From Bacillota bacterium (lineage in GTDB: Bacteria > Bacillota > Clostridia > Christensenellales > Aristaeellaceae), in NCBI GenBank assembly GCA_023411395.1, contig JAEYOV010000064.1, forward strand, positions 1 to 60,780: DNA of 60,780 nucleotides, in the 5' to 3' direction. This document shows, piece by piece, positions 51,604-59,946 of this stretch. The notes under the pieces were generated by a model. The model ran no database searches. It was not told where the DNA came from and saw nothing but the letters and a program-made list of their open reading frames with translations. The stretch's first letter is position 1; each line of letters begins with the position of its first letter. The position numbers were made by a program, and so were the translations under genes.

Positions 51604-52055
51604 ATCGGCTGAAAAGGCGTTTCTTTTGTTCCATCTCAGGAGGCGCCTGCGCTGTTTTTCGTATAAAGCAACCATTCCTTTTCTTCTCCGTTACGGGGCA
51701 ATTTTGGCTCCGGTGCGGTTTGTATGGAAGAGCAGGCGGATAGCAGGACAAAGGAGCGGAGATTTTCGCAAGAACCCCGCGCCGGCTTCCCCCGATAACG
51801 GGCAAGCGCATCCCGCCGCCTGATGTCGGCATAACAACAAAATGGCGAATGCCAGCGCATTCCCATTTATGTGGGTATTGTGTCGGGTAGGTTTCTCCCG
51901 GCGCATGCAGGTGTGCGAATCGACCAGCAAACAGATGAACCCGTGGTGCGCGAAAAAACAGCCGGCCGTGCAGGAGTTTCCTGTACGGCTTTCGTCGTTC
52001 CCATCAAGCCTTGGATACGAGTATAGAAGAATTATTCGAAAAGGAGGAGATCGCA
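51604..52055 (+). ncRNA. Long structured leader or independent RNA before rny
   Basis: No supported gene lies here. Distant segments can pair: CTTTTGTTC near 51629 with GGACAAAGG near 51748, and GCCTGC near 51650 with GCAGGC near 51733. Local hairpins include GGGGC...GCTCC near 51697-51714 and CCGTGCAGGA-GTT-TCCTGTACGG (51966-51988). The first 160 bases could fold as a rod. I do not recognise a riboswitch or 6S, SRP, tmRNA or RNase P motif. It may be an autoregulatory 5' UTR or a separate small RNA. Confidence 0.45.
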
Positions 52056-53597
52056 ATGGACTGGATTTGGATCCTTCTGGCCGCCATCGTCTCCGCGGCC
52101 ATCGGCTTAGCGGCCGGCTATGTCTACCGGAAAAACGCCGCCGAAAAGAAGATCGGCCGGGCTGAGGAATACGCCAAAAACTTGCTGGATGACGCCATGC
52201 GCAAGGCGGATGAAAAGAAAAAGGAAACCATTTTGGAGGCCAAGGAAGAAGTTCTGAAACTGAAAACCGATCTGGACAGGGAAATCAGGGACCGCCGTTC
52301 AGAACTGCAGCGCAATGAAAGGCGCATGATCCAGCGGGAAGAAACGCTGGACAAGAAACTGGATAACCTGGAAGCACGGGAAGAGGGTTTGAACAAGAAA
52401 CAGACGCAGATTCAAAAGCTGCAGGAAGATGCGGAGGAATATCACAACCGCCAGTTTCAGGAATTGGAGCGAATCGCCGGCATGACCCAGGACGAAGCCA
52501 GGCAGGTGCTCACCGACCGCATCCAGAAAGATGCTTTCCATGACGCCGCCGCCATGGTGCGGGAGATTGAAGGCCGCGCCAAGGAAGAAGGCGAAAAGAA
52601 GGCCCGCAACATCATTGCCCTGGCCATTCAAAAATGCGCCGCCGACCACGTGGCCGAAAGCACCGTATCCGTCATCACCCTGCCCAACGACGACATGAAG
52701 GGCCGCATCATCGGCCGCGAGGGCCGCAACATCCGCGCCCTGGAAACAGCCACCGGCGTTGACCTGATCATCGACGATACGCCTGAAGCGGTGATCGTAT
52801 CCGCCTTTGATCCCGTGCGCCGTGAGGTTGCTCGGATCGCCGTGGAAAAGCTGATCATGGACGGCCGCATCCACCCCGCCCGCATTGAGGAAATGGTGGA
52901 AAAGGCCCGCAAGGAAGTAGACAACCAGATCCGGGAAGCCGGCGAGCAGGCCGTGTTTGAAACCAACCAGCACGGCATCCATCACGAATTGGTAAAACTG
53001 CTGGGGCGGCTGAAGTACCGCACCAGTTATGGGCAGAACGTTTTGAAGCACTCCATCGAGGTATCCCATCTGGCCGGGCTGATGGCCGCGGAGCTGGGTG
53101 CGGATGTAACGCTGGCCAAGCGCGCAGGCCTGCTGCACGATATCGGCAAGGCCGTTGACCACGAACAGGAAGGCACCCACGTATCCCTGGGCGGCGAACT
53201 GGCCCGCAAGTACCGGGAAAGCGCCGATGTCATCCATGCCATCCTGGCCCACCATAACGATGTGGAACCCCAAACCATAGAGGCCGTATTGGTTCAGGCC
53301 GCGGATGCCATTTCCGCCGCAAGGCCCGGCGCTCGCCGCGAATCGCTTGAAAATTACATCAAGCGTTTGGAGAAGCTGGAGGAAATCGCAAACTCCTTCA
53401 CCGGCGTGGAAAAATGCTTTGCCATCCAGTCCGGCCGCGAGGTGCGCATCATGGTCAAGCCTGACGATGTCACCGACGAAGGCACCAAGGTGCTGGCCAA
53501 GGAAATCGCAAAGCGTATCGAAAAGGAACTGGAGTACCCGGGCCAGATCCGGGTGAACGTGATCCGGGAAACCAGGAGCACGGAGTTTGCTAAGTAA
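52056..53597 (+). CDS. rny: Ribonuclease Y
   Basis: The 513-residue membrane-anchored endoribonuclease has an N-terminal helix (WIWILLAAIVSAAIGLAAGY), a long charged coiled coil (residues about 25-190), a KH domain (GRIIGREGRNIRALETATGV) and an HD domain (LLHDIGKAVDHEQEGTHVSL). It initiates mRNA decay at the membrane. AAGGAGG is eight bases before the ATG at 52056; an earlier frame start lies in the leader and is rejected. It ends at a strong terminator. Confidence 0.97.
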   Translation: MDWIWILLAAIVSAAIGLAAGYVYRKNAAEKKIGRAEEYAKNLLDDAMRKADEKKKETILEAKEEVLKLKTDLDREIRDRRSELQRNERRMIQREETLDKKLDNLEAREEGLNKKQTQIQKLQEDAEEYHNRQFQELERIAGMTQDEARQVLTDRIQKDAFHDAAAMVREIEGRAKEEGEKKARNIIALAIQKCAADHVAESTVSVITLPNDDMKGRIIGREGRNIRALETATGVDLIIDDTPEAVIVSAFDPVRREVARIAVEKLIMDGRIHPARIEEMVEKARKEVDNQIREAGEQAVFETNQHGIHHELVKLLGRLKYRTSYGQNVLKHSIEVSHLAGLMAAELGADVTLAKRAGLLHDIGKAVDHEQEGTHVSLGGELARKYRESADVIHAILAHHNDVEPQTIEAVLVQAADAISAARPGARRESLENYIKRLEKLEEIANSFTGVEKCFAIQSGREVRIMVKPDDVTDEGTKVLAKEIAKRIEKELEYPGQIRVNVIRETRSTEFAK

Positions 53598-53620
53598 AAT
53601 ACATAATCAAGCACAAACGA

Positions 53621-53649
53621 GCGCCGGAGGGTTTGCCCTCCGGCGCTTT
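53621..53649 (+). terminator. Terminator of rny
   Basis: GCGCCGGAGGG-TTTG-CCCTCCGGCGC followed by TTTC. An 11-bp GC-rich stem; the T run is short. Confidence 0.82.
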
Positions 53650-53700
53650 CATGCTTGCGGTTTTTTGTTGTTATCCTGAGGAACAAAGTTTCGAAGAATC

Positions 53701-54240
53701 TTATCTGTTTCTAAGAACCGTAATGAAGCCGTCCAGAATTTCGTGGCTGACAGCAAAACCTTTGCCCAGATAAAACCTGAGCGCCTGATTGTTCCCGCTG
53801 GAGACGAAGATGAATATGTCTTTGACACCCTCGGCATTCAGCCATTCCATGGACCTATCAAACAGCGCGCTGCCGATGCCCTTACCGCGGCAGCCGTCCC
53901 TTAAATAAAACTGGGAAAGGCAACCCACGCTCTCCCCCTGGACGGAATCAATATCAAAGAATGTGCCGCATTTGAGCGTGGCAAAGTCGCTGGTGTAAAT
54001 CCGCTTGGGGGAAATATTGCTGTACGCATAGCCCATGATCTCCGGGCCTTCGAAGGCAGCGATGATAAAATTGGCCTCGGCGCTTTTCAGAGAAGGCAGC
54101 AGCCTTGTTTCAAAGCTCATGGTGTCAAAAAATTCAGCATGAATGAGCGCCTTGGATTTTTGGTATGCCATCAATCCGTTGCACAGGTCTTTCACAAGAT
54201 GCGCGTCCTGTTCCTTCAGCACTTCGTATCGGATGCCCAT
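53701..54240 (-). CDS. GNAT-family N-acetyltransferase
   Basis: The 179-residue enzyme has the GNAT acetyl-CoA motif LRDGCRGKGIGSALFDRSME and the C-terminal NNQALRFYLGKGFAVSHEIL. The stop coincides with a degenerate copy of the palindromic repeat arm (53670-53702), so its last codons may be repeat-derived. Substrate unknown. Confidence 0.85.
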   Translation of the reverse strand: MGIRYEVLKEQDAHLVKDLCNGLMAYQKSKALIHAEFFDTMSFETRLLPSLKSAEANFIIAAFEGPEIMGYAYSNISPKRIYTSDFATLKCGTFFDIDSVQGESVGCLSQFYLRDGCRGKGIGSALFDRSMEWLNAEGVKDIFIFVSSGNNQALRFYLGKGFAVSHEILDGFITVLRNR

Positions 54241-54324
54241 GGAATTCTCCTCCGGATTGCTTTTGCATTTATTGAATGAAGGATCGCTCAGCTTATACTA
54301 TTCCAAAGCATAAATGCATCGATG

Positions 54325-54368
54325 GGTTCAGTGTGGGACGGGGGCAAGCCCCCGCCCTACGCTGAACC
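54325..54368. repeat. GC-rich hairpin repeat in the GNAT-ispDF gap
   Basis: GGTTCAGTGTGGGACGGGGGC and GCCCCCGCCCTACGCTGAACC form about 21-bp arms with three mismatches. The preceding GCATAAATGCATCGATGG matches the copy near 25951-26048. The gap 54241-54429 has no gene. Confidence 0.7.
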
Positions 54369-54429
54369 TGTAAAGACGGCATGGTTCATGTCAAAAGATG
54401 CGACAACGATGCGATAAAGTTTTGATTCA

Positions 54430-55617
54430 CTATTGCCCGCGCACCAGCAGGCATACCGCCTGGGCACTGATGCCCTTTCCCTCGCCTTCAAAGCCAAGAT
54501 GCTCAGTGGTGGTAGCCTTGACGCTCACGCAGTCCAGCGGCGTTCCAAGGGTCCTTGCGACGTTTTCCCGCATCGTTGGGATATAAGGGGTCAGCTTAGG
54601 CCGCTGGGCCACGATGGTCACGTCCGCATTGGCAACCGCAAAGCCCTGCTTTTGAACAAGGTCGACGGCATGCTCTAAAAGCAGCAGGGAGGAGATGCCC
54701 TTAAACTTGGGATCGCTGTCTGGAAAGTGCTTTCCGATGTCGCCCAGGGCCAAAGCGCCCAGCAGCGCGTCCGTCAGCGCGTGCAGCGCCACATCGGCGT
54801 CGCTGTGGCCAAGCAGCCCCGTTTCATGGGGGATTTCCACCCCGCACAGGATCAGCTTCCGGCCGCCGGCCAATTGATGCACATCATACCCCTGGCCAAT
54901 GCGCATGGAAGGAAAACCTCCCTTCCGCCGGGTAAGCGCCGCCTCCGCTGAAAGCATGTCCTCCGGCGTGGTGATCTTCAGGTTTCCGTAGCTCCCCTCC
55001 GTAAGCTGAACAGGGGTATCCAGCGCCTCCACCAGGGCGGCATCGTCGGTAGCCAGAAGTCCCCTCTCCTCCGCCTGCCCGTGGGCGCGCATGAGGATGC
55101 TCTTCAAAAATCCCTGAGGTGTCTGCACTGCCCGGAGCTGCTCCCGGTCGGGAGTGGATACAACCGTGTTTTGCTGATCCACCTGCTTGATAGTGTCCTT
55201 CACTCTGACGGAGGCCACGCCTGTGCCACATTCCCTGACTGAAGCAATCGCCTGTTCTATAATCTCTTTCGTAACCAACGGCCTTGCCGCATCGTGGATC
55301 AGCACAACAGATTCTTCAAGAGAGAGCAGCATAAGGCCGCTTTTTACAGAATGCTGCCTTTCCTGCCCGCCGTGCGCGATGGCGGTTACGGCACCATCCA
55401 GCCCGTGGGCGGATAACAATTCCCTCGCCCGCTGTTCCTCTTCAGGCTTTACTACCAGCACCAAGGCTTCGCACAGGCCCTGAAAGGCCTGTACGCTGCG
55501 GCACAATACGGGCACGCCGCAAAGGGGCAGGAATACCTTGTTCTCCCCTGCCTGCATCCGTTTGCCGCAACCCGCTGCCAGCAATATCACTTCGGTCCGC
55601 ATGGCTTTTCTTTCCAT
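54430..55617 (-). CDS. ispDF: Bifunctional IspD/IspF (MEP isoprenoid pathway)
   Basis: The 395-residue fusion carries IspD first: VILLAAGCGKRMQAGENKVF, IHDAARPLVTKEI and TPQGFLKS. IspF follows from about residue 237: RIGQGYDVHQL, HSDADVALHALTDALLGALA, GDIGKHFPDSDP and TTTEHLGFEGEGKGI, with the zinc-binding Asp/His intact. It catalyses two MEP steps (CDP-ME synthesis and MEcPP formation). The ATG at 55617 overlaps the S4 gene stop (TGATG) and has GGGAG eight bases upstream; ATG 55602 is an alternative. Fusions occur in several lineages. Confidence 0.95.
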   Translation of the reverse strand: MERKAMRTEVILLAAGCGKRMQAGENKVFLPLCGVPVLCRSVQAFQGLCEALVLVVKPEEEQRARELLSAHGLDGAVTAIAHGGQERQHSVKSGLMLLSLEESVVLIHDAARPLVTKEIIEQAIASVRECGTGVASVRVKDTIKQVDQQNTVVSTPDREQLRAVQTPQGFLKSILMRAHGQAEERGLLATDDAALVEALDTPVQLTEGSYGNLKITTPEDMLSAEAALTRRKGGFPSMRIGQGYDVHQLAGGRKLILCGVEIPHETGLLGHSDADVALHALTDALLGALALGDIGKHFPDSDPKFKGISSLLLLEHAVDLVQKQGFAVANADVTIVAQRPKLTPYIPTMRENVARTLGTPLDCVSVKATTTEHLGFEGEGKGISAQAVCLLVRGQ

Positions 55618-55889
55618 CAGTTACGCTCCCGGGCAACCGTCTCATCCTCCTGGAGTACCCGATACATCTCCGCCGCGCCTTCCTTGCGCACATGCTCCAG
55701 CACAGAGACGATCTCATACCGGCCGTACCGGTCACCAAAGCGGATCTCCAACAGATCACCCACCTTCACCTCTGCCCCCGGCTTGGCCGTTTTGCCGTTC
55801 AGCGACACCCGTCCCCCGGAACAGGCTTCGTTGGCCACTGTCCGTCTTTTTATGATGCGGGATACTTTCAAATATTTGTCCAGACGCAT
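55617..55889 (-). CDS. S4-domain RNA-binding protein RqcP (YabO)-like
   Basis: The 90-residue protein begins MRLDKYLKVSRIIKRRTVAN, then EACSGGRVSLNGKTAKPGAE, the S4 alpha-L motif. In Bacillus subtilis the YabO/RqcP homologue helps RqcH add Ala tails to stalled nascent chains on the 50S subunit. ATG 55889 has AGAGG six bases upstream; the longer frame reaching 56216 is repeat DNA. It precedes ispDF directly. Confidence 0.9.
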   Translation of the reverse strand: MRLDKYLKVSRIIKRRTVANEACSGGRVSLNGKTAKPGAEVKVGDLLEIRFGDRYGRYEIVSVLEHVRKEGAAEMYRVLQEDETVARERN

Positions 55890-56289
55890 GAAATACCTCT
55901 CATTTTCCACTATGCTTCCTATTATCCGATTCCATAAAAAATTTCCCTCTTGCTCCTCACAGGGGAGCAACGAGGGGGCCAAAGCCCCCTCGTTTGAAAT
56001 CGTCTCGGCTGGCTTTGCCAGCCGGGCGGGGCTCCGGAGCCCAACCTCCACCAGTGGTGGAGTTGGGCTGGGCGGAGGAGGCTGGCGAAACGAGCACAGC
56101 AAGCGGTAGCGATGCAGTGCGACGATTGAGCCAGATGGGACAGCGAAGCAAACATTCCTTACACTTTTCGCTGACCGCAAGCCTGAGCTGACCAAGCAAA
56201 GCGTAGGGCGGCTCAAGGCTTGAAGGCGAAAAGTGCAAAACTCGAAAAAATGACAATGTCATTTTTTCGAAATGGGCGCGCTAGCGCCC
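55890..56289. repeat. Repeat-rich, gene-free stretch
   Basis: This 478-base gap (with the HU terminator) has several palindromes: CCCAACCTCCACCA mirrored by TGGTGGAGTTGGG (near 56040-56067); the GC-rich repeat copy 3 (56070-56125); TCGAAAAAATGACA / TGTCATTTTTTCGA (56242-56270), a perfect 14-bp inverted repeat; and GGGCGC-GCTA-GCGCCC (56274-56289). No coding frame is supported. Confidence 0.65.
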
Positions 56290-56323
56290 AAAAAACGCCC
56301 ATGCAAAACCGCACGGGCGTTTC
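56290..56323 (-). terminator. Terminator of the HU gene
   Basis: AACGCCC...GGGCGTT stem around an internal TGC/GCA pairing, with six T on the minus strand. Confidence 0.82.
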
Positions 56324-56367
56324 TGAGTTGATCTTTACCAAACTGCATCAAAAAAGCAGCATTGGCA

Positions 56368-56643
56368 TTACTCGTTGACGGTGTCCTTCAGCGCCTTGCC
56401 GGGCTTGAACACGGGGGCTTTGGAGGCGTCAATCTTGATCTCCTCACCGGTGCGGGGGTTACGGGCGGTGCGGGCGGGACGCTCCTTCACTTCGAAAGAG
56501 CCAAAGCCCACGATCTGAACCTTTTCGCCAGCCTTGAGGGAGTCGCTGATGACTTCCACCACAGCATTGACGGCCTTTTCCGCATCCTTCTTGGTCATGC
56601 CGGTTTTGGCGACGATGGCGCTGGACAGTTCTGCTTTGTTCAT
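56368..56643 (-). CDS. hup: DNA-binding protein HU
   Basis: The 91-residue histone-like protein reads MNKAELSSAIVAKTGMTKKD and GFGSFEVKERPARTARNPRT, then GEEIKIDASKAPVFKPGKAL, the complete HU dimer fold with the DNA-intercalating Pro in RNPRTG. ATG 56643 has GAGGAGGT six bases upstream. It lies between the mazG gene and the rqcP-like gene, all on the minus strand. Confidence 0.96.
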   Translation of the reverse strand: MNKAELSSAIVAKTGMTKKDAEKAVNAVVEVISDSLKAGEKVQIVGFGSFEVKERPARTARNPRTGEEIKIDASKAPVFKPGKALKDTVNE

Positions 56644-56784
56644 GAAAGTACCTCCTCGTTTTTGCCATGATGTATGATGGATTTCGTTTAGTGGGAAACA
56701 CCTGGACATATATTCGCTTCCGTCCCGCGTTTTCCTGCAAAAGAGCGGAAAGGAAGCGGGTAGCCCACAAGAAAAAGCGTGGAT

Positions 56785-58239
56785 TTATGATTTTTTTTCC
56801 AACCGCTTTCCCTTTTCCCAGTATACATCCATTTCTGATAAAGTCAAGTGTTCCAACGCTTTTCCTTCTGCAACAATTGCTTTTTCCATCCTTTCAAAGC
56901 GCCGGATGAACTTTTCCACGGCGGCTGACAACAGCAGCTCCGGCTGTTTTTTGCACAGGCGTGCCACGTTGACGGCGGCAAAGAGCAAATCGCCCAGTTC
57001 TTCGCCGGGATCGGTGCCCTTCTCCAGTTCTTCCCGCACCTCCCGGGCTTCCTCCAGCACCTTTTTCAATGCCTCCATGGGATCATTCCAGTCAAAGCCC
57101 ACCTGTCTGGCCTTTTGCTGCACCTTGTGGGCCCGCATCAATGCCGGGAGGTGCTTTGGCACATCTGCCATGACGTCGGCCTGGGAATGAAGGCCCCGTT
57201 CCTGACGCTTGAGCTTGTCCCAGCTTTTGATGACTTCCTCGGCCGTATCGCATTTTATCTGGCCGAAGATGTGGGCGTGGCGGGAGATCATCTTGCTGCA
57301 GATGGCGGTGGTCACGTCACGGATGTCAAACTCCCCGTGCTGGCTTGCGATCTGCGCGTGGAAAACCACCTGCAAAAGCACATCGCCCAGTTCGTCCGCC
57401 ACGTGGCCCATATCCTTTTCGTCGATGGCGGATACGGCCTCGTATGCCTCCTCCAAAAGGTAGGGACGCAGCGATTCGTGGGTTTGTTCCCTGTCCCAGG
57501 GGCAGCCGTCTGGGGCACGCAGCTTTTCCATGATCTGCAAAAGGTCAAAAAAATCATGGCGCTCCCTTTGAAGCATCGGCACGGCAGGCACATACACGGC
57601 GGCGGTATGGTCGTACATCTTCTGCCGGTCCAGTTCAGACAGCGGGATCTTGGCCACCCCGCGCTGCGCCTGCTCCCCAGTGGGAAAGAAGAAGACCTCC
57701 AGTTCGGGATCATGCAGCGTGAGCAGCCAGATCTTGATTTCTCCGGCCAAAAGGCGACTGTTCAGCTCCGTCACAAGCAGCGGTTCGGAAGGCACCAATA
57801 CAAGCTGCCCATAGGCGGAAGCCGGAAGGATGCGCAAGGGCTGCCCGATGGGCGGGTTCTTCAGCGCGCACAGGCAGGGCGCGGACAGCGGGACCCCCGC
57901 CAGAACCGTCACCTGCCTTTGCGGGCCGGCCGAATGAAAAAGCACCCGAACCGTTTCATCCGCCGCGGGATCGGCCACGCCGTATGCCACCGGGCCCGAA
58001 ACAGCAGCTTCCCATAATGTTTGCACCGCCCGCGCATTCAATGCGTCAAAGTCGCCGCAATCTTCATATAGCGAATCCAGCGTGCCATAGGAAATGCCCC
58101 GCTTTGACAGTTCCCCGCAGGCCCCGTGGCGGCCTGTGCGCAGAATGACCGTATGGGCTTCCGTTAGCGCGTTCAGCGCGCCCAGCGTAAGGAACTCCAC
58201 AGCACCGGGCCCAAGCGGTACGACAGTGATCTTTTGCAT
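56785..58239 (-). CDS. mazG: YabN-like protein: tetrapyrrole-methylase domain fused to MazG
   Basis: The 484-residue protein has an N-terminal SAM-dependent tetrapyrrole-methylase-like domain (MQKITVVPLGPGAVEFLTLG). Two MazG modules follow: LRAPDGCPWDREQTHESLRP with LLEEAYEAVSAIDEKD and GDVLLQVVFHAQIAS, then the second EEAREVREELEKGTDPGEEL with LGDLLFAAVNVARL. It hydrolyses non-canonical or surplus NTPs to NMP and PPi. The N-terminal domain is of unknown use. The start follows the flippase stop by three bases. Confidence 0.92.
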   Translation of the reverse strand: MQKITVVPLGPGAVEFLTLGALNALTEAHTVILRTGRHGACGELSKRGISYGTLDSLYEDCGDFDALNARAVQTLWEAAVSGPVAYGVADPAADETVRVLFHSAGPQRQVTVLAGVPLSAPCLCALKNPPIGQPLRILPASAYGQLVLVPSEPLLVTELNSRLLAGEIKIWLLTLHDPELEVFFFPTGEQAQRGVAKIPLSELDRQKMYDHTAAVYVPAVPMLQRERHDFFDLLQIMEKLRAPDGCPWDREQTHESLRPYLLEEAYEAVSAIDEKDMGHVADELGDVLLQVVFHAQIASQHGEFDIRDVTTAICSKMISRHAHIFGQIKCDTAEEVIKSWDKLKRQERGLHSQADVMADVPKHLPALMRAHKVQQKARQVGFDWNDPMEALKKVLEEAREVREELEKGTDPGEELGDLLFAAVNVARLCKKQPELLLSAAVEKFIRRFERMEKAIVAEGKALEHLTLSEMDVYWEKGKRLEKKS

Positions 58240-58242
58240 AAA

Positions 58243-59838
58243 TCATTCCCCCTTAGGCGCCGTCCTGCGCCTGCGCAGATGCAGGGCGCTCAAATCCTCC
58301 GGCGTGACAGCCTTGAACAGGAACACCGCCGCCGCATAGACCGCTATTCCAATCACTACCAGCAAAATTGTGACAGAACGGCCGGATGGCAGCAATTCCC
58401 GGCCCGCCCAGATGACCAGGGACATGGCGGCTGTAGCCAAAGCAGGCCTTAAGACAAATCCTGTCCAGTCAAAAGTCATGTGGCCGTATTTGAGCACATA
58501 ATAGACGTTGGGCACCATGCTGACGGTATAGCACACCAGGGATGAAATGGGCGCGCCGTGAATGTTGATGGAGGGGATGCCAACCAAGGTGTAATTCAAA
58601 AGAATTTTGAACGCTACGCCTGCCATGAGGGTGTACATGGGAATGCGCTGCTTGCGCATTCCCTGCAAAATGCTGCTGGTGGACTGTACCAGGATGAATA
58701 TAACCACCGTCAATCCGCTGACGGCAAGGTATTCCGCCGCCAGGGAAATGCTCTCCGGGGAGAACTTTCCGCTGCCGTAAAAGAAATGCAGGAGCGGCTC
58801 CGCCAGGATGCTCAATCCCAGGGAGCAGGGAAAGCCGATCAGAAAAGAAAGCCTGATCCCCAGCCCGCTCTGCCGGGCCACGCCCTCAAAATCCTGCCTG
58901 GCATAGTGGCCGGAGATGGCGGGGACCAGGCTCATGCCAAGGGCAATGGAAAAGGCGGTGGGCACATTGATCAGGTTGATCACCAGGCCGGCATAAAGCC
59001 CGTACAAATCCCTGGCCCTGTCCAGGGTGAAGCCGATCGCCTGCAGTCTGGATACCAGCATGGCCGAATCCACAAAGCCGGCCAAGGGCACGATAGATGC
59101 CCCCAATGTGATGGGAATCGCGTTTACGGCCAGCCGCTTCATCAGCGTTTTCATGGCAATGGGAGGCTGCGATGCATCCTGGAGATGGCCGTCCAGATTC
59201 TTTTTCCGCCGGGCATAGAGAATCATGATGTAAACCAGCGCGATACCCTCGGCAATCGAGGTGCCCAAAAGAGCGCCTGCCGCCGCGTGGGCAATGCTGA
59301 TCCCCATCCCCCATGCCGCAAGCGGCAGTGCCACCGCCACCTTGCCCACCTGCTCTATGAGCTGGGAGATGGCGGTGGGCACCATATCCTGCTGCCCCTG
59401 CATAAAGCCGCGGAAGGCGGACATGACGCATACCAGGAACAGGGAAGGCGCGATGGCAATAAAGCCAAGCTTCGTTTCCGGATCTTTGATGATGCTTTCG
59501 CTGATGAAGCCGCTGCCGGCCACCAGTACAATGGTGGAAACAAGCCCCAAAGCAATCAGCATATATAACGCGCCCTGAAAAACCCGTTTGGCGTTGTAGG
59601 GATCGTCCTTGGCCAAACAATGGGCAACCATCCGGGAGATGGCCACCGGCAGCCCCGCGGAGGAAATGGTCAGCAGCAGCGCATAGGTGGGAAAGACCAG
59701 CTGGTAAGTACCCACTCCGCCCTCACCGGTAATATGTGCAAGGGGGATGCGAAAAAGGACCCCCACCACTTTGCCGATGAGGCCGGAGAGGCCCAGGATG
59801 GTCACGCCGCCCAGGATGGATTTTTGCGTACGGGTCAT
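58243..59838 (-). CDS. SpoVB/YabM-like polysaccharide flippase
   Basis: The 531-residue MOP-superfamily exporter has some 14 membrane segments: ILGLSGLIGKVVGVLFRIPL, VFPTYALLLTISSAGLPVAI and the repeated LVVGMSLVPAISGHYA-type motif. B. subtilis homologues SpoVB and YabM act in lipid-linked precursor export for the spore cortex or wall. ATG 59838 has GAGGAAG six bases upstream; the frame extends to 59919 through the terminator and is rejected. It is cotranscribed with mazG. Confidence 0.88.
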   Translation of the reverse strand: MTRTQKSILGGVTILGLSGLIGKVVGVLFRIPLAHITGEGGVGTYQLVFPTYALLLTISSAGLPVAISRMVAHCLAKDDPYNAKRVFQGALYMLIALGLVSTIVLVAGSGFISESIIKDPETKLGFIAIAPSLFLVCVMSAFRGFMQGQQDMVPTAISQLIEQVGKVAVALPLAAWGMGISIAHAAAGALLGTSIAEGIALVYIMILYARRKKNLDGHLQDASQPPIAMKTLMKRLAVNAIPITLGASIVPLAGFVDSAMLVSRLQAIGFTLDRARDLYGLYAGLVINLINVPTAFSIALGMSLVPAISGHYARQDFEGVARQSGLGIRLSFLIGFPCSLGLSILAEPLLHFFYGSGKFSPESISLAAEYLAVSGLTVVIFILVQSTSSILQGMRKQRIPMYTLMAGVAFKILLNYTLVGIPSINIHGAPISSLVCYTVSMVPNVYYVLKYGHMTFDWTGFVLRPALATAAMSLVIWAGRELLPSGRSVTILLVVIGIAVYAAAVFLFKAVTPEDLSALHLRRRRTAPKGE

Positions 59839-59868
59839 GGTACACTTCCTCAAATTCCAATTCGCGGC

Positions 59869-59913
59869 AAAAAAATTCCGCAACATGCCTATTATAAGCA
59901 ATCTGTTGCGGAA
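59869..59913 (-). terminator. Terminator of spoVT
   Basis: TTCCGCAACA (59876-59885) pairs with TGTTGCGGAA (59904-59913); seven T follow on the minus strand. The loop contains the -10 box of the next operon. Confidence 0.88.
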
Positions 59914-59919
59914 GTACAA
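59891..59919 (-). promoter_or_regulatory. Promoter of the spoVB-like/mazG operon
   Basis: TTGTAC (59914-59919), 17-base spacer, TATAAT (59891-59896) on the minus strand, lying inside the spoVT terminator hairpin. Confidence 0.75.
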
Positions 59920-59946
59920 GCCCGGTTGTCTTCATCCTAGCAGAGG

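Noticed and set aside
51604..51770. Identification of the rny leader as 6S RNA
   Set aside because: Rod-like pairing is suggestive, but I could not find the conserved central-bubble sequences; left unnamed.
51691..52056. 121-residue minus frame and 107-residue plus frame in the rny leader
   Set aside because: No ribosome binding sites and no recognisable protein; the region looks like structured RNA.
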